Assembly (NCBI GenBank): GCA_019649035.1
Contig: BMAT01008276.1
Coordinates: forward strand, 189,763-212,683
DNA from: Elysia marginata
Taxonomy: Eukaryota > Mollusca > Gastropoda > Plakobranchidae
Direction of reading: 5' to 3'
DNA length: 22,921 bases
Shown here: one piece after another, positions 15,985 through 22,921 of the stretch
How positions within the stretch are numbered: the first letter of the stretch is position 1
How the letters are laid out: every line of letters begins with the position of its first letter
Notes under the pieces: generated by a model
What the model saw: the letters and a program-made list of their open reading frames with translations, nothing else
What the model was told of the DNA's origin: nothing
Databases searched by the model: none
Program-made: the position numbers and the translations under genes

Positions 15985-16504
15985 TATATATTTCATGTTA
16001 AGAAAAACCAGTAATCAAGTATGTACAAATCAAAACATAGATCATCTTTTCAGTTAGGCATACAACCGGTTTCTGTGAGAGGCATGTGAAAATACTCTCT
16101 TAGTCTCTATGTCACAAGAACAATATAGTCAAATTACTACAATTGATCTCTTTCATAACGTACAACACACTTACACTCACTCTCTCCCTTCCTTTCTTCC
16201 TCTTTCTCTCTCAACATTCATCAAAGGTTCAGTTTCTACCAAAGCTTGGATGCCTCTGGTACTATTACAATCTCCTCTTTTTTCTTTCTATCTCGAGGCC
16301 TTTGCATCTGTCTGCTTGCCTCCCCCTCGCTTCTCTGATTTCTGTCCTTTATCTCATTCGCTCTTCCTCCCCCATTCTCTAAACTTTTCTTTTCCCCATG
16401 TCAACTTATTCAACAAACATAGCCGATACAATTTTGACAATGACCTCATAAGCAGCTGCTGCATTTTCATCAAGCAAGATGGAGGATAAAATTTTAGTTG
16501 GCCA
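15985..16504 (-). other. probable 3'UTR of the TIPRL homologue, with GA-rich tract
   Basis: This lies between the stop codon and the candidate poly(A) signal. The plus strand is CT-rich at about 16165-16385 (CTCTCTCCCTTCCTTTCTTCC and similar), so the mRNA would carry a purine (GA) tract. Open frames read through this tract on either strand are low-complexity artefacts. Confidence 0.5.
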
Positions 16505-16606
16505 TCAAGAATTTGATGTTTCTTGGTGAAATTCAAGGCGCTCCCATGACTGTCCGATAAGCTGCAAGTATCTGGATACTTCATTTGGATCTGTGTGTGC
16601 AGCCGT
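16505..16606 (-). CDS. TIPRL terminal coding exon
   Basis: The acceptor TCAATTTCCAG is followed by 33 codons and TGA. It encodes [18 protein letters not shown] and [15 protein letters not shown]. The DPNEVSRYL segment matches human EPNEISQYL and WERLEF matches CEKLIF. The human protein continues about 17 residues after this block, but here the tail is only HQETSNS. A different frame through the same bases is also open but shows no homology. Confidence 0.93.
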   Translation of the reverse strand, partial: TAAHTDPNEVSRYLQLIGQSWERLEFHQETSNS

Positions 16607-19600
16607 CTGGAAATTGAATTTGATACAAAAATGAGGTGAAAATAGGAAACACACATGCTCAGAGCTCAGGGTTGAAAGGTCTAAAATCTGAAGTCTAATT
16701 GAGAATACATTGAAATACCTGTTAAGCTTTCTGTGATCAATATTCTACTCAATCAATATATTTGATGAATGCTATTCAATAGATCAATTTGTACTTTACA
16801 TCCAATTTTGAGTATAAAAACTCACTGGAATGTTGCTTGTCTTTTCCTCCCGGCTGGAAAATTCTCTCAGCATGTAATTTTCGCCAGCCTGTGGAACAAT
16901 ACAGATTAGCATATTGTGAAAAATAATTCTTGAAGAGAAAATTTAAAACACAAAACAAAAAAAAAGCACCAACAATACCAGATAACTAACTGAATGATGT
17001 TAATAATGTACGTTATTTATATAGACGTAGAGAGTGGAGATGTGAGTTGAAAGCTTCTATAATTAGTGCAGCCTGTCTGCAGGTTTAAGATGTTTGAAGA
17101 CGAAAGAGCTCTTTCTCAATCTTTTCATGTAAAGTTGTAGATTGTTCTGCTCTTGTTGGTACTGAAAAAACTGACTTCTTTTCACATCATTTCAAAATAT
17201 AAAATATAGGGGGCCAAATAGAGAGATAAACGGAGATTTTAAAACCTATCTTTATTCCAAAAGTTCACATCATCCTTATTGCTGTTTAATGTGGTTCTAT
17301 AGTGTTGGAAGTTGGTTGGTTTTATTAATTTATTTTTTTGGTTACAACAGTTTTCTATTGTTATCTTATAGCTATAGAAAATGACATAATATTTGGATAA
17401 AATCAATTCTAAATCTTGCTGTCAGACGCCTAATTGTCAACTGGGGTAAAAAGTTAAAGATCTGAGGGTATTAAAAATGTATTTTGTAAATTGTAGGTAG
17501 ATATCAGTAGAGAGAGTTTCACAAGAGTAATAAAAAATAGGTACTTGATGCAGATATAGGCAGAGAAGGCTTGATACATTCACAATAGGCTTTCAAAAAA
17601 AAACATTTTTTAATTTAAATGTTCTCACCAACGATCTGAGATATACACACAACACTGCATCAAAATCTAAAAAAGGACAGACTATAACAATTAAGCCTCA
17701 AATCTGAACATATGGCAATTTGCACAAGACTGAAGTATTATTTTTTTTCATTGGAAAGGATAATGTAAGACAAATCTTAGTAATGATATTAGATTCATAG
17801 ATATGGGAAATAAAACCTATTTAATATTATCTGTTCGATTAATGACTTCTCAGAATGTCCTTGAAATATATCAAAGTTTATGTAGGTCACAAACTATTTA
17901 GCTTTCCCATACCTCATGGTATATTCTTGTGTCATTGACACGTATTAGAACACCATCTACTCGACAAAACAGACGCATTAGGATGAAGAAACAGCTAGGC
18001 ATCACTCGCTGTCAGAGAAAATAAAAAGCCAAAGTCATTAATTTCATGAAATCTCTAGAGTAAAACTTTTTTTTTAAAGAGATATAATTTAATCCACTTC
18101 ATCATACATACAATGCTGTGTAGAATGTTCTTGAACTTAAAACAACCAACATTGAGCTTATGGATCTAAAAAAGTCATAACGAAACAAGACTGGTGGGTT
18201 CAGCACTTGTGTTCTGCTAGTTTAAAGAGAAAAAAAAGGGGGGGGAAATAGAAGAAAACTGGTATTTGATCTTTGAGGACGATGATAGTATAAATACATG
18301 TTTGTGGCAATTGATCTCCACCATTGCCTGCATACGATATACAATCAACTCTGCTTAAGTCAATGTCCAGAGGACATAGCCAATAAAATTGAATAATGTG
18401 TAATTCTTATGGCAGTTACCATTGGACAGGAAAAAAAAATAATCAAGTTAACTGAACATTTTTCTTCCTCATAATTTTCCTACGTATGTTAATTATAAAA
18501 AACAAACTTCCCATCTATAGGGCGGATTTGATCAGCCCTCTGAGACTTCCAAGTGAGCAGAGTTGAGTGTCATTCTTAATTTTTTATTTTTAAGCCCGCT
18601 TGTCTCTTAGAACTGCAAGTGTCAGTAGAATGCTCACTATGATCCTTTTAAGTGAATGCATGCCATTACTTTGATGCAAAGTGCTTATGACCTCGCTCTG
18701 TGTTCATTGCTATCTTAGATAAAAGCAAAAGATACATAAGCTTTTTTTCTGTCACTGTGTAACTGTAAACAGTGAAGTTGTGGCTTATAAAGTAAATTTT
18801 ACTGTAAAAAAGGTGATAATGACAGATTCTTAATTGTGCTTTTTTCTGAGAAACTTCAGAAATGCTCATTATAGATTATTCATTGGAAAAACGAATTAAG
18901 CAGAAAAATTTACTTAGTGCAACATTCAGTGGGACATCAAAAGCAAGAACATGGCTGTGTCAGAATAGAAATCTAGTCAAATATAGCCCCGGATATACTT
19001 TCCAAACTGCAGGTGAAAGTTTTGCTCATTAAAGAGTTAAATACTTAAGTTACTTCAAGTTATAACATAATGGCTAAATGACAAAAGATGAAGAGTATTA
19101 CCTTCCATTGCTACTTTCAGGACAATAAAATGAAAAATTATTTTTTGAAAAGGAATCAGGATTTTTTGGTTATCTTCATTGATTTGTTTGTATAAACAAA
19201 GTTTAATTGTTGGTAAGAAAAAGTAACTGTACATGTTTCAATTCAAGTCACATGTGCAATAGAAATAGAAATGTGAGGGCCAATCGTTCAGCACAAAGGA
19301 ACTCTCACAAGCACTGTCGGCAAGACCCTCAAATTGTTGTTTTCTGTAGGTGCTAGGCTGAGCTGAGACTGGTTTTCTTTATATCACAATCCAGCATGTG
19401 ACCTTGCACCACTGTATACGTAAGAAACTTCTTAATTCAAATCTCAAGGAAATGGACAAAAAGTTTGAATAAGAGGATTCGAAGTACACACAAAGTATTA
19501 GGATTGTTGTACTCTGGCAATTTTCTGCTTTATAAGTATCACCAGTATCAACACTTCTCTCTCTCACCCAGCCCTTTGTATAAAAGCACAAACTCAATGA

Positions 19601-22377
19601 TTCTATGGGGAAAAATTTGTCTGTTATGGATTTGGGAGGTAAATTTGTTAACGAGGGTATTTAACATTATTTGGAGTAAAGAAACTGCTAGGGAACAGAA
19701 GTACAGCCTAGTACAGGCCATAATCTAAAATTCAGACTAAGAGAATTGAACTTTGTTAACCTGGAATTCTGAGTTCAGATCAAACAAAGCCAAAGAAGAA
19801 AAATAAACCCCAACCCAGAAAACTTTGAATTATCAGAATTTGATTTTGGAGGTTTCAATTGTAAATATAGCATAAGTAACTACAATAAAAATTAAATTAA
19901 ACACAGAGGGATTGAAACACTTCAAAATCTTAGAAAAACATTTTTATGAAACAGTTATTTCCTCTGTGTGAAGGTCCTCCTGCTCTAAAATTTATGGCTT
20001 TTTATTGCCCTACTATTTGAGTCCCCGTTCAGCTACTTGAGAATAATAAACTGAAATCTAAAATTGTGTATCGAAGTTGAGTTATTGGTAGCCTTACCAA
20101 AAAATCTTTTAGTTCTCAAATCTCTGATTTTCACATCTATGAAACAGCTTTGTGAATTCAGAGTATGGAACTAAGTAGATGCCTGCTTTTTAATTATACT
20201 CTCAACATAACCCTCACTGACTGTGAAATGTGTTTTTATAATGTATTTTCAAGTTCTGCCAAACATTTATGTAAGTCATATAATTAAAACTTTTATGGTG
20301 CCTATTTGAATGAGTAAAAAAGTGTTTATGGTTAAAAGAGAAGTACATGTATTTATGAATTAAATTTCTGGCTGATTATGATTAAGATACAGTAAACCCA
20401 TTTTCAAAAATGTCATTAACTAAAATACTTAATGCATCACGAGATGATAGCTGTGGTTCAAAAATGAATAGAAAAAAAAAAAAACATAACTCAAACACCA
20501 AAAACTCACCACTTTCACATTCATGATGGATGTTCCATTATCAGAGAGCTCGTCTTCAAACAGAAGAACATCATCATAGAAATGAATTGGCTCTCTTCTT
20601 CTCAACTTATCCAAATTTATCTGCTCGGTTGTGTCTGAAACCTGTATCAGTCAGATAAGACATCAAGTTTTTCAAGGTAAGCTTTTGGTAATAAAAAAAA
20701 AAAAAAAAATGTTTCACGCCAACTATTTATAAAAGCTTTAACAGCAACTGGTTCACAAAACATAAGTAAGGTTTTGTGGTTGTTGCCAAGATAAATGTCT
20801 GTTTGATTACAGATATCAGCAGAATATGTATTTTCACTGGTTTTAATTTAAAACATTTCACTCTGAGGCCAAGAGATCTGGCACATTCACATTTGCCTCT
20901 TTAAAGAGTTAAAGTTCATTATCATATGAAAGTTGAGATACCCTTTTGAATAATAAAAATAAACATTGGTAAATTTTGAATTTAAATATTGGTTTTAGCT
21001 AGACTTTTTTTTTCAGTTTCATTGCTTTCAAAACATTGCAAATAAAAGAAAACAATTTTTGAAAATTCAACCTAAATTTGAAATGTCCGCTGCATATATG
21101 AGACGACCAGGGCAAATCAGGCATAAGTCGGAATTTTGACATATTGAGTTATCAACATTTATCAAAACTGTATTGTAAACCCTTGAAGAAGTTAAAAAAA
21201 TTACAACTCTAGCTTAACCACATCTTACGTTACTTTATTTTCAAGACAATAGAAATGGTATGCTATAGAACAAAATGTGATTTTAAAAAAAAACTGTAAC
21301 TGAAAAGAAGTCTGAGCAACTTGTGCCCGATTCATCCTGGTTGCCTCACATTTATAAATATTATAAAAAATTTACATAAAAGTTAAATACTTCATCTCAT
21401 AGCACTTGGTTTTTTTTATTTTGACTGATATATTGTTGATGTTATTACCTGTACCAATGGAATTTTGTACCAAAAAATCCCAAATTTTGCAAGGAAAATT
21501 GTTAAATTTGCACCCAAAAATGCGAAACATGCACGAATTTGCACAAAATTTGCACCGGTTTTAAATTCAAAAATGCCTTCATTTAAAAACAAAAACAAAG
21601 TAAAAACTTAAATAAGACCAATGTACAATTCACATTTAATTTTAATAGAGTTCAAAAACATGTACATCTAGTATGTATTTCACTAGAGTTTTAATTACTT
21701 TCTTTCTTTATCTTCTATTTTCTAACTGTCAAAATGCTTATATATTTGGTATTGAAGGAAGCAAAATATTTCTGAAATTGCTTCAACAAATGTGATAATA
21801 TACACAGTTTATGGAAAAACTAGGTTGCAGCTAGCAAATAAACAAAACCCTGGAGGGACAGTATTACTGTAAATTACTAGACATTTATGGTATCTATTTT
21901 CAATAAGCAAAATTTGGCTATAATTAATATATCAACATATTCCCTCAAAACCCTCTTCAAACTCACATGTTACTATAAATATTAAAGTATGCAATTGTAT
22001 AGTTTTGGAGTATACATGGTGTTTATAAAGTCTAAAAGTATAGATATATAGTATACATGCAAACATTTTATCCAATACAATTGTTCAGCCTATACTCCCA
22101 GACTTTTCCAAATTATGTATCATGTTATATGAATTTAATCATCTTTCCAGAGTATCAGCATGATATTTTTATCTAAATTCTTATTTTTTTTTTTTTTTTT
22201 GTTTGTTTTCAATGTGATAAAATTTATAAGAATTTTCCTGCAAGTTAGAAAACAATTTATAACTTCATAACCTTCAATGAAGCATTGGCTTTCGACTGCA
22301 GTATTGTTCCTTTATAATTCGTGGTGAAGGTCCAATCAAATGGTGCCACGACATTCTTTATATGTTCACAATCTGAC
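16505..22377 (-). CDS. TIPRL/TIP41 homologue (TOR signalling, PP2A-family regulator), five 3' exons
   Basis: The minus-strand exons in order are 22377-22272, 20641-20510, 18008-17913, 16888-16826 and 16606-16505, giving 165 residues and a TGA stop. The match to human TIPRL starts at about human residue 96 and runs to the C-terminus, including [13 protein letters not shown] (human KPYDWTYTTDYKG), [11 protein letters not shown] ([11 protein letters not shown]), [12 protein letters not shown] (RVMPSSFFLLLR), [14 protein letters not shown] (GVLIRMNDTRLYHE) and [10 protein letters not shown] (TEPNEISQYL). TIPRL binds the catalytic subunits of PP2A, PP4 and PP6 and is linked to TOR and DNA-damage signalling in the cytoplasm. 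The first ~95 residues are to the right of the window. The C-terminal tail is shorter than the human one. Confidence 0.97.
16826..16888 (-). CDS. TIPRL exon, LREFSSREE segment
   Basis: A 63-nt exon (21 codons, phase 0 both ends) has acceptor TTGTTCCACAG and consensus donor CCA|GTGAGT. It encodes [19 protein letters not shown] and IP, aligning with human ADKTYMLREYTSRESKIS. The intron to the last exon is only 219 bp. Confidence 0.95.
16889..17912 (-). other. TIPRL intron, no further feature seen
   Basis: This 1024-bp AT-rich intron starts GTATGG on the minus strand and ends CCACAG. I see no coding sequence or clear repeat, only scattered A-runs and T-runs. Confidence 0.65.
17913..18008 (-). 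CDS. TIPRL exon, phosphatase-contact segment
   Basis: A 96-nt exon (32 codons, phase 0) follows acceptor TTTTCTCTGACAG and ends CATGAG|GTATGG. It encodes [18 protein letters not shown] and [14 protein letters not shown]. By gapless alignment it covers human residues 173-204. D198, reported as important for PP2A catalytic-subunit binding, is present, while the human M196 position is Val here. Confidence 0.97.
18009..20509 (-). other. TIPRL intron (2.5 kb) with a TIR element
   Basis: It begins GTGAGT on the minus strand and ends TCTGACAG. It contains the TIR element at 18346-18566 and A8G8-type homopolymer runs near 18229-18246. The rest is AT-rich sequence without exon-like segments. Confidence 0.65.
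18346..18566. mobile_element. short TIR element (MITE-like) in TIPRL intron
   Basis: The left end CAACTCTGCTTAAGTC (18346-18361) is inverted at the right end, where the complement of 18542-18566 reads CAACTCTGCTCACTTGGAAG and continues TCTC. Ten bases are identical, then the ends diverge with an indel. The ~220-bp interior is non-coding. From memory, CTCTGCTTAAGTC-type ends occur in many invertebrate genomes. The AACTTCCACTTAAGAATC fragment at about 4918 could be a relative. Confidence 0.55.
20510..20641 (-). CDS. TIPRL exon, VLLFEDEL core
   Basis: A 132-nt exon (44 codons, phase 0) lies between acceptor CTGATACAG and consensus donor AAAGTG|GTGAGT. It encodes [36 protein letters not shown] and TSIMNVKV. 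It aligns without gaps with human TIPRL 129-172 (VVPTTDHIDTEKL...SLSVKI). Human I136, another reported contact, is conserved as Ile in EQIN. The in-frame continuation past the donor runs into intron and is not coding. Confidence 0.97.
20642..22271 (-). other. TIPRL intron (1.6 kb) with homopolymer tracts and a GCAAATT-rich patch
   Basis: The 5' end reads GTTATG on the minus strand, a weak donor. The 3' end is GACTGATACAG. It holds an A18-type tract near 20692-20709, a T18-type tract near 22183-22200 and a patch at 21440-21565 with repeated AATTTGCAC words. No exon-like segment is seen. Confidence 0.65.
21440..21565. repeat. patch of short internal repeats (AATTTGCAC / TTTTGTACC)
   Basis: AAATTTGCACC occurs at about 21507 and 21546, GAATTTGCAC at about 21535, and TTTTGTACCAAAAAATCCC at 21463 with a related word before it. 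Most of the patch is open on the minus strand, but the translated peptide is repetitive and has no splice support. It is an unclassified decayed repeat. Confidence 0.35.
22272..22377 (-). CDS. TIPRL exon, [10 protein letters not shown] segment (first TIPRL exon in the window)
   Basis: A 106-nt exon follows acceptor AATTATCTTTCAG. The first base completes a codon from an upstream exon outside the window, then 35 codons encode [20 protein letters not shown] and [15 protein letters not shown]. It aligns with human TIPRL 96-128, with two extra residues around QSKANA. The donor AAG|GTTATG is weak, but only this junction gives the homologous join SLK-VSDTTEQ with the next exon. Confidence 0.94.
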
Positions 22378-22921
22378 CTGAAAGATAATTTTTAGAACTG
22401 TTTTAAAAACTCAGTCTGTTATGGATTTCAAAAGAAAAGACAAAGGCATTTAAACAGCATTTCTTTTCAATGATGAATTGAAATAGGAAATTAATACTAT
22501 TGCATGAAATTTAGAACCTTGACATGAAGAATCCGTAGGACATAACAAGAGTCTTCATTCTCAATAATCTTAACTGCAACTGATTGACAAGAATGGAAGC
22601 TTTTTCCATGTAAGCCCCATAGTTCTTATGATTACTTCTTAATTTCTCTCAACAATCTTAATAATGAACATGAATAAAAATGAGCAACTGTCACAAACAC
22701 CAGAAATAATAATCGAATAAACGAATACAACTCCTGATGCGAGACTTGTGAGTTCTTTTTAAATCTTGAAAACGTGAAAAGTCGTATGAAGAACGTGGAA
22801 AATAAGTTTATTCAACTTAAAATGAAGAAATCAACACAAAACAGTATTTACATCCAGCAGCAGTCGAAAATAATAACAGAGGAAGTTTCAATATCCAGCA
22901 TAAACAAATCGTAGATCTAAC
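22378..22921 (-). other. 5' side intron of TIPRL, no exon seen to the window edge
   Basis: It contains AT-rich sequence only. The exons for human residues 1-95 (including the MIHGF start and the WKLTAS region) were searched for by eye on the minus strand and not found, so they lie beyond 22921. Confidence 0.6.

Noticed and set aside
16354-16656. 100-codon minus-strand open frame over the TIPRL terminal exon
   Set aside because: It is a different frame from the one matching TIPRL ([10 protein letters not shown]) and runs through an acceptor and the GA-rich UTR.
19379-19728. Overlapping plus and minus open frames in the TIPRL intron
   Set aside because: No protein-like composition, no credible splice sites and no recognised motif.
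1-22921. tRNA or rRNA genes, CRISPR arrays, retroviral or LTR elements, Polintons
   Set aside because: No A-box/B-box pair with a cloverleaf, no rRNA-like sequence, no regularly spaced direct repeats, and no reverse transcriptase, integrase, capsid or paired long terminal repeats were seen.

Overview
The window is AT-rich animal genomic DNA with small exons, consensus GT-AG introns, simple repeats and small non-autonomous transposon-like elements. It holds no prokaryotic gene arrangement. Two conserved animal genes can be read exon by exon and they point towards each other. The repeat content (a TAGATC-rich tract, a SINE-like core, short TIR elements headed GTGGAACCCC) fits a marine or aquatic invertebrate, probably a mollusc and perhaps a gastropod. 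That taxonomic guess is from memory and has low confidence.

Plus strand, about 3.05-8.85 kb (transcript possibly to 11.8 kb or beyond): the 3' part of a Par-4/PAWR homologue (pro-apoptotic coiled-coil regulator). Four exons join in frame (3054-3097, 3720-4584, 5940-6044, 8752-8844) into 368 codons plus stop. A long Ser/Thr-rich linker is followed by a C-terminal leucine zipper that ends much like human PAWR. The usual N-terminal SAC region was not found, so the usual first exon lies upstream of the window or the gene starts differently. A CpG-rich block at about 1.15-2.55 kb holds an open, phase-compatible candidate first exon (1590-1706).

Minus strand, about 22.4-16.0 kb: the 3' five exons of a TIPRL/TIP41 homologue (regulator of PP2A-family phosphatases in TOR signalling): 22377-22272, 20641-20510, 18008-17913, 16888-16826 and 16606-16505. 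They correspond to human residues from about 96 to the C-terminus. The N-terminal third lies to the right of the window. The genes are convergent, with several kb of AT-rich 3'UTR or intergenic DNA between them.

Non-coding structure of note: a near-perfect 34-bp-stem, 19-nt-loop hairpin in the last PAWR intron (6455-6541); a 154-bp TIR element between the genes; a second TIR element in a TIPRL intron; a diverged repeat shared by 4688-4725 and 15519-15556 that differs only by transitions; a SINE-like core at 4829-4893; and a CT-rich minisatellite beside a four-N gap. I found no complete new molecular system. The best leads are the hairpin, the CpG-rich candidate alternative first exon, and a substitution at a phosphatase-contact position of TIPRL.
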